From assembly GCF_900199455.1 (NCBI RefSeq), contig NZ_FZQR01000041.1:1-39764 (forward strand): a DNA stretch of 39,764 nt, read 5' to 3'. The notes under the pieces are model-generated. The model ran no database searches and had not been told where the DNA came from. It saw only the letters and a list, made by a program, of their open reading frames with translations. Source of the DNA: Mesorhizobium carmichaelinearum. GTDB taxonomy: Bacteria > Pseudomonadota > Alphaproteobacteria > Rhizobiales > Rhizobiaceae. Below are positions 24,653 through 33,368 of the stretch, piece after piece. Numbering within the stretch: the first letter of the stretch is position 1; each line of letters opens with the position of its first letter. The position numbers were made by a program, and so were the translations under genes.

Positions 24653-26800
24653 ATGCAGAAAATCGCAACAGCAATTTTCATGATGCTCATGGCGATGGCC
24701 TTGGGTGTCCTGCTCTTCACGGTCTCGTATGCCGCGACCGATTGGTACCGCACTGGCTCCCACGTCCTGTTTGACCAGCTGAACGCCAATCCCTTGCCGG
24801 TCGTTCGTCAGGCCTGGACTGACGTGACCGCGAGAAATTTTGGCCGGGTCCAATACGCCGTTGCTGCAGGAGCATTAGGGTTTCTCTTGCCACTGGTCAG
24901 CTTGTTTCTCATGCGTCCGAGAAAGCGCAATGACTCTCGCTTCATGACCATGAGCGACGTATCAAAAACCGGGCTGACGAAAGTGGGCGGCGTCTTCGTC
25001 GGTCGAGCCGGCGGCAGGCTTGCCGAAATTTTGTCGCCCAGCCGCGATCAGCGCTCAGGCAAGATCCGCTTGACGCAGCGCAAGCTGATCGGTGGCAAGA
25101 AATTGTGGATTGATGGCGATGATGTCGGCGGCTTCGTCATAGGGCCTCCGCGCTCCGGTAAGGGCACGTCCCTGATCATCCCGAACGCCTTGACCTGGCC
25201 GCATTCGCTCGTGGTTCTCGACCTGCGGGGCGAGACCTATGCGGCGACTGCTGGTTACCGTTCGACCATGAGCCGCGTGGTGCGTTTCGCGCCGGCTGAT
25301 CCGGACGGGAATACCGCATGCTACAATCCGATGGACTTCATCTCCCTGGACTCAGCCCAGCGCGACATCGACCTCCGCAACATCGCTGCGGCACTGTTTC
25401 CGCGCCCCCCTTCGAACGCGGATCCCTATTGGGTCAACGATGCCCGCCTCCTCTTTACCGGCATCGCGTCCTTCGTCATGGAATCGCATGCGATCCCGAA
25501 CCAGAAAAAAACCTTTGCCAAAATCCTCGAGATCATGAACGGCGCCGGGCAGCCGCTCCTGGAGTTCATCGGCTCGCTGCGCGAGGAGCGCCGCGGCGAA
25601 TGTTCGCATTTCACGCTGCAAACCCTCTTGCCATATTTCGAGATGTCTGAACGGCAGTTTTCCGGAATCTACGCCGGCGTCCGGACCGGCATGGCCCCCT
25701 TTCTCAACGAGCGCCTGATGCGGGCTACGTCGCGCAGCACGTTCGATATTCGCAATCTGAAGCGCGACCGGATCTCTCTTTATCTCGACGTACGGCGCGA
25801 GCAGATCACCTCTCTTGGACCGTTGTTCAACGTCCTGATTACGCAGATGATGAACTTCATGTCGGAAACTATGCCGCGTCCGGGCGAGCATCCGGTGCTT
25901 GTACTGCTCGACGAGTTCCAGAACCTCGGCAAGCTCGAGAACGTGACCGAAATGGCGAGCGTGCTCGGCGGCAACGGCGTTTCGATGTGGTTTTTCGTGC
26001 AGTCGCTGAAGGCGGTAGACGAAATCTATCGCCAGGAAGGGCGCAAGACCCTCATCAACGCTGCTCGCGTACAGATCTTTTTCGGTGCGCAGGACGCGGA
26101 CGATCTGCGCTACGTTTCTGAGCAGCTCGGCGAAACGTCGGACGTGCAAAAGGACGTGACGCGCACCAAGGCAACGTTGTTCGACACTTATTACACGCGC
26201 TCGGAGCACCGCAAGGAAGTGCGGCGGCCCCTGATGCGGCCGGATGAAATCCGTACGCTCGACAAGAACAAGGTCATTATATTGCCGCGTGGCGAACTGC
26301 CGATCCTCGGCACCCGCAATTTCTATTTCGCCGACGGCCAGCTCGCCAAACGCGCGTTCATGCCCCTGCCCGCCTCTACGGACGCTTCGCGCACGAAAAG
26401 CCCTGCATTGGACGCTTCCGCGGCGGTTCCATCTCCTGCGCTCCCGACGATTGTGCCGAAAGCACCCACGTACCGCTCAGGCCTTGTGCAGACCCGGCTG
26501 CGGCGCGGCGCGACATTTGCCGCAAAGGCAGGCCGTATAGCTCCGCCTCCGGGCCGGCGCGCAATCGTGAAAGACCGGCTGAAAGCAACAGACGCTACAG
26601 CCGTACCAGCTTATGCCGCCATAGATTTTACCGCTTTGGCGGCCAGAGCAGTGACGACACGCATAGCGCCCGACAAAGAAGCGGCGGTTGCGGCCATCCT
26701 GAACAAGGTGCGTTCTCTGCGCGCCAACGCATCCGACACCGAGACTTTCGATCGAAATCTCAGCATCGTCGAAGATGCTTTGCCTGATCTAGTGGATTAG
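24653..26800 (+). CDS. virD4: VirD4/TraG-type coupling protein
   Basis: 715 residues. Two N-terminal membrane spans (about 5-28 and 68-88), Walker A GPPRSGKGTS (164-173), the LVVLDLRGETYAATAGYR box, and Walker B PVLVLLDEFQNLGKLENV. It brings the relaxase-DNA complex to the VirB channel. The last 110 residues or so are a poorly conserved Ala/Pro-rich and then acidic tail, which may select substrates. Presence of virD4 in the same operon, with relaxase and oriT downstream, supports a DNA-conjugating rather than purely effector-secreting system. Confidence 0.95.
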   Translation: MQKIATAIFMMLMAMALGVLLFTVSYAATDWYRTGSHVLFDQLNANPLPVVRQAWTDVTARNFGRVQYAVAAGALGFLLPLVSLFLMRPRKRNDSRFMTMSDVSKTGLTKVGGVFVGRAGGRLAEILSPSRDQRSGKIRLTQRKLIGGKKLWIDGDDVGGFVIGPPRSGKGTSLIIPNALTWPHSLVVLDLRGETYAATAGYRSTMSRVVRFAPADPDGNTACYNPMDFISLDSAQRDIDLRNIAAALFPRPPSNADPYWVNDARLLFTGIASFVMESHAIPNQKKTFAKILEIMNGAGQPLLEFIGSLREERRGECSHFTLQTLLPYFEMSERQFSGIYAGVRTGMAPFLNERLMRATSRSTFDIRNLKRDRISLYLDVRREQITSLGPLFNVLITQMMNFMSETMPRPGEHPVLVLLDEFQNLGKLENVTEMASVLGGNGVSMWFFVQSLKAVDEIYRQEGRKTLINAARVQIFFGAQDADDLRYVSEQLGETSDVQKDVTRTKATLFDTYYTRSEHRKEVRRPLMRPDEIRTLDKNKVIILPRGELPILGTRNFYFADGQLAKRAFMPLPASTDASRTKSPALDASAAVPSPALPTIVPKAPTYRSGLVQTRLRRGATFAAKAGRIAPPPGRRAIVKDRLKATDATAVPAYAAIDFTALAARAVTTRIAPDKEAAVAAILNKVRSLRANASDTETFDRNLSIVEDALPDLVD

Positions 26801-26968
26801 CCGAGAATCTACGACGATCGCCGACAACGAGCCTCCCGCCCAACCGCACAGGCCGCATTCTTGATGCGCCAGCCGCCACGTAAAGCGGTGCCAGAGATAC
26901 CCTCCGGCACGGGACTTGACCAACTCGCTCCCGCTACTCGTCGCGAGGCAGTTGTTCAGGAGATTCTT

Positions 26969-27604
26969 TCAGGTTCGCCAAAGCAGGAGCCGCAGCCCCG
27001 CGAAACCAAAGGAGACGGCTAAAACAACTTCAATGCCTCGCCGCGCACGCCGGTACATCCTGACCATGGGCTGCGTGGAAAACACGACGGCATACCCGCA
27101 GAATATTGTAACGCTCAGCACTGCACATCCTGCAAGGATGACGATGACATCCGTAGGCGAGGCGTCCGGTCCAAGTCCTAGCGTCACCAGTGCAATCCAG
27201 GCGAGAATCGATTTCGGATTGCTGAGGTGCATCAGCAAACCGCGCCTGTAGAGACCGAGCCCTGATATCGGCCGGCGTGCTGTACCAGGCGTGGCATCAT
27301 GCTGGTCCGGTGTCAGGGCACCCCTTCCTGCCTTGAAAGCTAAATAGAGCAGATAGCAGCCTCCGAGAACCTTTAGAATCACGAGCGCCTGGGCGTAGCT
27401 TGCCAAAAGCGCGGAGATGCCTGTCGCCGCCATGATACCCCAAAAAATCGATCCGGTGACGACGCCGGCTGACAAAGCAAGGGCTGCTTGGCGCCCTTGC
27501 TGCATTGCCGTTCCCATGATCCGCATTGTGCTGGGACCCGGGCTCCCCGCTGCAACGACGTAGGCCATATAGACAATTAGCAGGTGGTTCAGGTTGTTGA
27601 GCAT
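26969..27604 (-). CDS. LysE/RhtB-family amino-acid exporter
   Basis: 211 residues with the family's opening LIVYMAYVVAAGSPGPSTMR (the GPST motif) and about six hydrophobic spans (VVTGSIFWGIMAATGISALL; ALVILKVLGGCYLLYLAFKA; VIVILAGCAVLSVTIFCGYA). The middle motif LLMHLSNPKSILAWIALV is also typical. It exports amino acids such as threonine, lysine or cysteine-type compounds. Lies 44 bp downstream of the PLP-enzyme gene on the same strand, so the pair probably forms an operon that makes or disposes of the exported compound. Confidence 0.92.
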   Translation of the reverse strand: MLNNLNHLLIVYMAYVVAAGSPGPSTMRIMGTAMQQGRQAALALSAGVVTGSIFWGIMAATGISALLASYAQALVILKVLGGCYLLYLAFKAGRGALTPDQHDATPGTARRPISGLGLYRRGLLMHLSNPKSILAWIALVTLGLGPDASPTDVIVILAGCAVLSVTIFCGYAVVFSTQPMVRMYRRARRGIEVVLAVSFGFAGLRLLLWRT

Positions 27605-27648
27605 CTTGGATCTTTCGCCGGTCTCTCACGCCTGATTCATTTCGGGGA

Positions 27649-28785
27649 CTACGCCCCAGACGTCACACTGAGAGCCTGCATCAGGTCGTCAATAATGTCC
27701 TGAGGGTGCTCGAGCCCAACGGACATTCGCAGCAATCCGCTTGGCGCCTTGGACTTCGCACCCTCCACGGATGCGCGATGCTCGATCAGAGAGTGCGTCC
27801 CGCCAAGGCTTGTCGCCCGGACAATAAGCTTGAGGCGGCCGGCCACGGCCATCGCAGCATCGGTTCCACCTTCAACGACAAAGGAAAGCATCGCTCCGTA
27901 ATCGCTCATTTGCCGCGTAGCCAGATCGTGTCCCGGATCATCTTGCAGGCCTGGAAAGAGCACTTTCTCGACGCCGGGATGAGATGCCAAGGCCTCCGCA
28001 ACCTTCTGGGCGCCTTCACAATGAGCGCGCATGCGTACCGGCAGTGTCTGCAGCCCCCGTAATGCCAGCCAACAGTCGAAGGGTGCCGCGACGCTGCCCT
28101 TGTGTTTCTGGACCATCCGTAGCGGCCGTCCGAGTGGCGACGCGTGCGGGACAACAGCGACGCCCGCCATCAGATCCGAGTGGCCGCCAATGTACTTTGT
28201 CGCCGAGTGCATGACCGCATCCGCGCCAAGCTCAAGCGGCCGCTGAAGCACGGGAGTTGCCCACGTGTTGTCCACCACCGCCAAGGCACCCGCGTCGTGC
28301 GCGATTTTGCAGATGGCTGAAATGTCGACTACGCGGATCATCGGGTTCGACGGCGTCTCGACCCACACGAGGCCAGTCGGCTTTGAGGTGACCGCAGCGC
28401 ACACCGCATCCAGATCGCGCATATCGATGGCGGCGAAGTCGAAACGAGAGCCGATATCGGTTTCGTCAATCAACGAGCGAATGCCAAAATACATATCGTT
28501 GGGAAGGACGATCCGTCCCGTCGACGGATGGCTCTCAAAGACTGCAGCGATTGCAGCCATGCCCGACGCAAAGGCTATTCCTTCGTGTCCACCCTCGAGC
28601 GCGGCCATCGCCGACTCAAATGCATTGCGCGTCGGATTTGCATCACGCGTGTACTCGAACCCAAACGGAAACGAGCCGTCGGCACCGCGCTCGAAGGTCG
28701 TAGTGGTATGAAGCGGTAATGAAACCGCGCCCGTGGATGGATCGACAGCTCGACCGCTATGGATTGCCTTCGTTTCTAAGCGCAC
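27649..28785 (-). CDS. Cys/Met-metabolism PLP-dependent enzyme (cystathionine gamma-lyase/synthase type)
   Basis: 378 residues from GTG 28785. Family marks in order: ETKAIHSGRAVDPSTGAV, FASGMAAIAAV, WVETPSNPMIRVVDI, VVDNTWATPVLQRPLELGAD (Asp172 binds the PLP ring nitrogen), HSATKYIGGHSDLMAGV with Lys197 forming the Schiff base, and TSLGGTHSLIEHRAS near the end. Members carry out gamma- or beta-elimination or replacement on sulfur amino acids; the exact reaction cannot be decided from sequence alone. Divergent from an XRE-cupin regulator with a perfect inverted repeat between them. Confidence 0.92.
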   Translation of the reverse strand: MRLETKAIHSGRAVDPSTGAVSLPLHTTTTFERGADGSFPFGFEYTRDANPTRNAFESAMAALEGGHEGIAFASGMAAIAAVFESHPSTGRIVLPNDMYFGIRSLIDETDIGSRFDFAAIDMRDLDAVCAAVTSKPTGLVWVETPSNPMIRVVDISAICKIAHDAGALAVVDNTWATPVLQRPLELGADAVMHSATKYIGGHSDLMAGVAVVPHASPLGRPLRMVQKHKGSVAAPFDCWLALRGLQTLPVRMRAHCEGAQKVAEALASHPGVEKVLFPGLQDDPGHDLATRQMSDYGAMLSFVVEGGTDAAMAVAGRLKLIVRATSLGGTHSLIEHRASVEGAKSKAPSGLLRMSVGLEHPQDIIDDLMQALSVTSGA

Positions 28786-28825
28786 TGGCCAATTCCCGTT
28801 AAAGGCGCGGTTGCAATTTTGCGCC

Positions 28826-28877
28826 GGTCATTATATTGACCGTAGGCGATGCAAGAGTCCAAGTCAATATAATGACC
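28826..28877. promoter_or_regulatory. 15-bp perfect inverted repeat, operator between PLP enzyme and XRE-cupin regulator
   Basis: GGTCATTATATTGAC (28826-28840) and GTCAATATAATGACC (28863-28877) are exact reverse complements, 22 bases apart. TATAAT occurs inside each arm; on the minus strand it is well placed as a -10 box for the PLP enzyme gene. The right arm covers the ATG (28872-28874) of the regulator, so a bound regulator would also sit on its own start. Strong candidate for autoregulation. Confidence 0.75.
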
Positions 28878-29537
28878 AACTCCCCGACACCTTTAGAGAC
28901 CGAGCAGGAGCTTGGCCAGGCGATTGCGATCCGGATCCAGGATCTGAGACGCGACCAAAACCTGACGCTGGATAGACTGGCCAAACTGACCGGCCTGTCC
29001 AAGGGGACGGTCGTCGCGCTTGAGCAAGGCAAAGCGAACCCGAGTATCGCCATCCTTTGCCGTCTGGCGGCGGCGTTCTCGCTATCGGTTGCCGATCTGC
29101 TGAACGACGAACCTTCCACAGTTCCCGACCGTCCGATCGAACGGGGCGTCTCCAGGACGCTTTGGACGAGCGCCAAAGGTAGCCGGGCACAGCTCCACAC
29201 ATCGACCTCGGGACGCACGATGTTCGAGCTTTGGAGCTGGGTCCTTATGCCGGGTGATGTGTTTGCCGCCGATGCGCACAGTCCCGATACGCGCGAACTG
29301 CTCTCGGTTACCCAAGGCTCGCTTAAGGTCACGGTGGGCAGTGACGAGATCATTCTAAATGCAGGCGAGAGTGCGCGCCTCGTTACAGATCAACCCCACT
29401 CGTATGCCGCGGCATCCAACGTGCCCGCCCACTTCTCGATGGCGGTTTTAGAGCGCGGCGGACAGCGGGTTCCGGCCCCCTCTTCGCAGGCACAGACGTC
29501 GCCCCTAGCTGTTTCGCAAGACCTCGCAGACCGCTGA
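28872..29537 (+). CDS. XRE-cupin transcriptional regulator
   Basis: 221 residues from ATG 28872; a TTG at 28836 in frame would lie in the left operator arm. An XRE helix-turn-helix (IQDLRRDQNLTLDRLAKLTG; LSKGTVVALEQGKANPS; LCRLAAAFSLSVADLL) is joined to a C-terminal cupin (WSWVLMPGDVFAADAHSPDT; LLSVTQGSLKVTVGSDEIIL; NAGESARLVTDQPHSY). Cupins in such regulators bind small metabolites. Context suggests it senses an amino acid and controls the divergent PLP enzyme and exporter. The start inside the operator arm implies a leaderless or very short-leader transcript. Confidence 0.88.
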   Translation: MTNSPTPLETEQELGQAIAIRIQDLRRDQNLTLDRLAKLTGLSKGTVVALEQGKANPSIAILCRLAAAFSLSVADLLNDEPSTVPDRPIERGVSRTLWTSAKGSRAQLHTSTSGRTMFELWSWVLMPGDVFAADAHSPDTRELLSVTQGSLKVTVGSDEIILNAGESARLVTDQPHSYAAASNVPAHFSMAVLERGGQRVPAPSSQAQTSPLAVSQDLADR

Positions 29538-29568
29538 CAACTGCCCCTTCACGACCGGAGATTCACCT

Positions 29569-30207
29569 TTGTACGTTCCTCCACATTTCGCCGTGCCTGA
29601 TCAGAACGCCCTCTTTGATCTTATCGAAAAACACCCGTTTGGTATCCTGATCACCCACAGCAATGGCGCACTCGACGCGAACCATATCCCCTTCGAGCTG
29701 GATCGCTCAAAGGGCGATAAGGGCGTCCTGAATTGCCATGTCGCTCGCAAGAACCCTGTCTGGGAGGAAGTCGCCAATGGTGACGAGGTCCTCGTCGTCT
29801 TCCGAGCCGCCGACGCCTACATCTCGCCGAACTGGTATCCCAGCAAACACGAATTCCATAAGCAGGTGCCGACCTGGAACTATCTCGTTGCCCACGCCCA
29901 TGGTCGCATCACTGTCCGGGACGACGAGCGTTATGTGCGCCGCAACGTCGCCAAGCTTACTCACATGAAGGAGGCCAACCAGCCGGACCCGTGGAAGATG
30001 GGCGACGCGCCGAAGGATTTCATTGACGCAATGGCCAAAGCGATCGTGGCCTTGGAGATCGAGATCACCAGCCTGGTTGGAAAATTCAAGCTCAGCCAGA
30101 ACAAGGAGGTGCGCGACATCCAGAACGCCGGGGAGACGCTGACTGCGCAAGGCGCTGATGAGGTGGGACAGGCGATGCTCGCGGCTGCAGCGGCCAAATC
30201 CCAATAG
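29569..30207 (+). CDS. PaiB-family FMN-binding protein
   Basis: 212 residues from TTG 29569 (GGAG at a spacing of 8). Begins MYVPPHFAVPDQNALFDLI; then GILITHSNGALDANHIPFEL, VLVVFRAADAYISPNWYPSK and VPTWNYLVAHAHGRI, all hallmarks of the PaiB family of FMN-binding split-barrel proteins, named after a Bacillus regulator of protease synthesis. Real biochemical role is unclear; many may be flavin-dependent enzymes. It lies 31 bp after the XRE-cupin gene on the same strand and is likely co-transcribed. Confidence 0.88.
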   Translation: MYVPPHFAVPDQNALFDLIEKHPFGILITHSNGALDANHIPFELDRSKGDKGVLNCHVARKNPVWEEVANGDEVLVVFRAADAYISPNWYPSKHEFHKQVPTWNYLVAHAHGRITVRDDERYVRRNVAKLTHMKEANQPDPWKMGDAPKDFIDAMAKAIVALEIEITSLVGKFKLSQNKEVRDIQNAGETLTAQGADEVGQAMLAAAAAKSQ

Positions 30208-30312
30208 CATCTAACTGTCCCGACAACGCTGCCGATGCTTGATTTCCCAACGGGTGACCTTGAGAGACTGCACTCTCCCGCGCCTTAAAAAGGGCCGGCA
30301 AGCGATCTTTGT

Positions 30313-32547
30313 TCAGCGCTCGTAATCGTTATCATTTGAGCGCTGGGTCTTGCGGTCCTGCTCTTCAGCGTGCTGAGCCTTCTGTTTGTTCGCGTCCTTC
30401 TGCTTCGCTCTCATCTCCTGGTCGGTGCCGGTGCGCGGCTGCTCCGGCTGGCGGGAATCGTCCCGGGTTGGAAGGTCTCGCCCCCGCGCCTCGCGCTCAG
30501 GGATCGGTTCGCCACTGCCACCACCGCGACGCTGTTGCTGCCGCTCGAATTGCAGCCGCGCGAGACGGTCGTGCATCTTGTCGTTGACCTCTTCACGATA
30601 CTGTTCGAACTGTCCTTGATGCGCCGGCGGCAGCGTCTCGCGCATGTTGTCCAGAGCCTGATTGACGCGGGCCATCTGACGCCGCATTTCCAAGGGGGTT
30701 TGCGCCATGTTCAAATCTCCTATCAGTGCATTCAATTCTCTCATACCGGGATGGGACAGGAAAGACTTCTGCCCCGATTGATCAGTCCCGCGACCCACGC
30801 CAGGACCTGGCTGCGCCTCCCCTGTCCGATCGCGACGGAACTGCAGAAAATTGTTGCCGATCGACTCCGCCGCCGTGAGAGCCTGACCGACGACGCCCGC
30901 AGTCCGCATCGTCGTCACGGTCTTTTGCCATGCGGCAGAGATTGCATCGCCGTTCACGACAAGGGATTGTTGATCCAAACGGCGTTGCCGCTTGGCCTCC
31001 ACCCGCTCGATCGTCCTGGCGCTGACCTGATAGCGCGGATCGCTCTGGGCGCGGCTGTAGGCTCCGGCGTGCTCCTTCGTGAATGGCCGCGTCATCGCAT
31101 GATCCATGCGCCGCGTCGCCACCATCGCAATGCCGTTCTCGCGAGCTTTTTCCGCAAAAGTTTCGCGCCAGGCTGCGAGATCAGGCTTGTAGAATTTCAG
31201 GCGTTCGCCGTCGGCAGAGCGCGCCTGCACCATCGCGTGGATATGGACGTGCTTGGTGTCCTTGTGATGCGCCAGGACGAATTTGTATCCTGGCGCGCGC
31301 TCGTCTAGCACGGCGCGCGCCGCGGCCATGACAGCGGTGGCATCGGTGCCGGCCTTTGCCGAGAAAAGCAGGTGATAGGCATTGCGGCGCTCACGCCCCG
31401 AAAACTGCGGGCGCCATTGTTCGTAGACCGAAGCCGCCGCCTTGGTGGAATTCTTCGCCCCAGGCACAGGCTCGCCATTTGCGTTGCGGACCTGGTGGTG
31501 GGTGCGGATGAACTTTTGCAGGAAATATTTCGCTTTGGGTTCACGGCTGACGGCCGCCATCACCTCTGCCTTGGCTACTACCCCCGCCGCGCCCATGGCC
31601 TCGGACAAGCGTGCCTCGATCTTGTCGAGCGCCTTGCTACGCGAATTTTCCCGCCCGCCGGCCAGGACTCTGGCAAGCGGCCCGGCACGCTCATCGGTGT
31701 GGGCGTATACCTCCACCGCCTGACCATCCTGTGCATAGATGAATGGTTTTGCGCCGAAGGCCTTGTTCAACGCCTCGCTCAAGGCGGCATCGGCGACCTC
31801 GCCGGCGAGCTCGAAACGAACCTCGATAAAATTGGTGTTTTCCAGGGGCGGTTCGAACGTCTCGCAAAACGTTTCCAGGAACGCCTTTCGTGCGCCGCCT
31901 GTCGCAAGAACCTGTCCGTCCTCGTCGAAGATATCGATGTCGTTTTTCTCGCCCTTTTCGTCCTCGCGCTTCCCGATGTAATTGAGCAGCCGAGCAGCCG
32001 CTTCCCTGGTCGATGGCGGATTGGGCATCACCTTAAACACAGCAGGCTGCGCACCCGCCGCATAGCCTGCCCGCGCCGCCACGGCGCGCGCCTGATAGGC
32101 GACCCGCGCCGCTCGTCCAGTACCGCTCGCGCGACCCGCACCGCCGCCGCCGCCGCGCCGCTTCCAGTCTTCCTCCTCCTCTTCCGGCCGGAAACCGGCG
32201 AGCGTGGCGCCATAGACCATGATCGGTGCACTAGCGGCCGTGGGTGAGCGCGCAGCCGCGGCGGACTTCGGAGTCTTGCTGGAGACGGGGCTCCCCGCCA
32301 CTCCTCTCCCTCCCGGCGAAGAACGAGCGGCGTTTCTGCCGCCACCCAGCGTCGAGCCGGCTTGTCCTTGCCGGAGGCGCCCGCCGTCACCCGTCCACTC
32401 ATAACTCTTCGTCGCCTGGAGCTCACTGGCCTCGCGTGGGGCGCCCGTCAGTGACTTGTCGTCGTCCAGCTCCTCGCGCTTCACGCCGGTAGCGCCCCGC
32501 AGATAGCGTTCGATTTCGGCCGCGTAGCCAGCAAGACGACCGCTCAT
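30313..32547 (-). CDS. relaxase (VirD2/MOB-P-like) with long N-terminal extension
   Basis: 744 residues. The catalytic Tyr is probably Tyr190 in EAAARLLNYIGKREDEKG, and the HUH metal site is HHKDTKHVHIH (427-437). A further relaxase segment NAYHLLFSAKAGTDATAVMA precedes it. Residues 1-165 are a Ser/Gly/Ala-rich, partly acidic (EEEEED, 122-127) low-complexity extension with no clear fold; relaxases usually have their Tyr near residue 25-30. The C-terminus is a charged, Arg/Gln-rich tail that may carry the secretion signal. It nicks and covalently binds oriT DNA and pilots it through the VirB channel. Its ATG overlaps the MobC-like stop by 4 bases. Confidence 0.88.
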   Translation of the reverse strand: MSGRLAGYAAEIERYLRGATGVKREELDDDKSLTGAPREASELQATKSYEWTGDGGRLRQGQAGSTLGGGRNAARSSPGGRGVAGSPVSSKTPKSAAAARSPTAASAPIMVYGATLAGFRPEEEEEDWKRRGGGGGAGRASGTGRAARVAYQARAVAARAGYAAGAQPAVFKVMPNPPSTREAAARLLNYIGKREDEKGEKNDIDIFDEDGQVLATGGARKAFLETFCETFEPPLENTNFIEVRFELAGEVADAALSEALNKAFGAKPFIYAQDGQAVEVYAHTDERAGPLARVLAGGRENSRSKALDKIEARLSEAMGAAGVVAKAEVMAAVSREPKAKYFLQKFIRTHHQVRNANGEPVPGAKNSTKAAASVYEQWRPQFSGRERRNAYHLLFSAKAGTDATAVMAAARAVLDERAPGYKFVLAHHKDTKHVHIHAMVQARSADGERLKFYKPDLAAWRETFAEKARENGIAMVATRRMDHAMTRPFTKEHAGAYSRAQSDPRYQVSARTIERVEAKRQRRLDQQSLVVNGDAISAAWQKTVTTMRTAGVVGQALTAAESIGNNFLQFRRDRTGEAQPGPGVGRGTDQSGQKSFLSHPGMRELNALIGDLNMAQTPLEMRRQMARVNQALDNMRETLPPAHQGQFEQYREEVNDKMHDRLARLQFERQQQRRGGGSGEPIPEREARGRDLPTRDDSRQPEQPRTGTDQEMRAKQKDANKQKAQHAEEQDRKTQRSNDNDYER

Positions 32548-32951
32548 GGCCGGGCCTCCCTCGCCTTGCGGGACCCGACGGTCATCGCCTTCAGTTCCTC
32601 ACGAAACTGCCGCACGAGGTCGCCCACGGCGATCAGCGCCTGCTCAAGATCCTCATCATGGGCAACTCGGCCGTCGTTCATGGCGCGCACCGCCTGATTG
32701 AAATTGACGCCGACACGCCGCAGCTGATCGGTCATGTCCACGATCGCCGGCCGCAACGCCTCTGACGCGATAGGCAGGTGCCCCGCCTCTGCCCGCACCA
32801 GACGCCGGACCACCTCGCTGACGGTTACGCCGTCCCGCTCCGCAATGGCTTTGAGACTAGCCAGCTCGTCAGCCGAAAACCGGATGTGCGTCACCTCGCC
32901 ATAGCGTCGCGACGCGCTCTTCACCGGTGTTTTCTGGCCCTCTTCATCCAT
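32544..32951 (-). CDS. mobC: MobC-like relaxosome protein
   Basis: 135 residues. An N-terminal ribbon-helix-helix (YGEVTHIRFSADELASLKA; VTVSEVVRRLVRAEAGHLP) is followed by the MobC signature region LRRVGVNFNQAVRAMNDGR and a C-terminal helix (IAVGDLVRQFREELKAM). It binds oriT beside the nic site and helps the relaxase to melt the DNA. It starts 46 bp from the oriT inverted repeat, which is therefore its likely binding site and operator. Confidence 0.85.
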   Translation of the reverse strand: MDEEGQKTPVKSASRRYGEVTHIRFSADELASLKAIAERDGVTVSEVVRRLVRAEAGHLPIASEALRPAIVDMTDQLRRVGVNFNQAVRAMNDGRVAHDEDLEQALIAVGDLVRQFREELKAMTVGSRKAREARP

Positions 32952-32996
32952 CTCTCAAGCCCGCTTGCGGGCGCAAAGGCCCGCCAGGGCCGCGCC

Positions 32997-33040
32997 GCCT
33001 ATTTTGTGTGTATCACAAAATAGGCTATCCTGCCAATAAA
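32997..33040 (+). other. oriT: origin of transfer (oriT): inverted repeat plus nic site
   Basis: GCCTATTTTGTG (32997-33008) and CACAAAATAGGC (33014-33025) form a perfect 12-bp inverted repeat with a 5-base loop. Immediately after it comes TATCCTG (33026-33032) followed by CC, the nic core of IncP/VirD2-type (MOB-P) origins, with the cut expected after G33032. An A-rich stretch (AATAAAAATTAAAAAG) follows, which would ease strand opening. The arrangement repeat, nic core, AT-rich segment, beside mobC and relaxase, is that of RP4-type oriT. I saw no second copy of TATCCTG beside an inverted repeat in the window. Confidence 0.8.
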
Positions 33041-33164
33041 AATTAAAAAGCAAGGAGTGGTGAAAACGGCAGCGGACTTCCCCCTCGCAACCAGTTCTCA
33101 ACACCGCAACGTCGTGATGTTTCCATCGTGATTTGTTGTGATGTGTCCATGTTGCGTTGAAGAC

Positions 33165-33190
33165 TTGTCTCCATGTTAACATGGAGACAA
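33165..33190. repeat. perfect 26-bp palindrome, copy 1
   Basis: Half-site TTGTCTCCATGTT followed directly by its reverse complement. An identical copy lies at 33369-33394. Upstream of it the pentamer TCCAT recurs at 33122, 33146 and 33170, exactly 24 bp apart. Confidence 0.85.
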
Positions 33191-33368
33191 CCGAGCGGTT
33201 CGCAGTCGGATCGTCAGACCGGACCCTCTCCTCACTGAAGATAGCCGCTGCGTCATGGTTGCACCCTGCGGGCCTTACTGGTGTGTTCCTGGGTTGCCAA
33301 ACCGGTCTGCCCCGCTGAGTATGTCACCAAGTTTCGACCGTGACATCGTTCCATGTGTCCATGATGAC
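33191..33368. other. spacer between the two palindromes
   Basis: 178 bp with no gene. Together with 32952-33164 and the palindromes it makes a 469-bp non-coding block between mobC and the VirC1-like gene, whose content is oriT plus repeated binding sites. The final part (CATGTGTCCATGATGAC) resembles the sequence before copy 1. Confidence 0.55.

Noticed and set aside
31372..32247. A 291-codon open frame on the plus strand inside the relaxase gene
   Set aside because: Shadow of the relaxase, whose HUH motif and coupling to mobC are clear.
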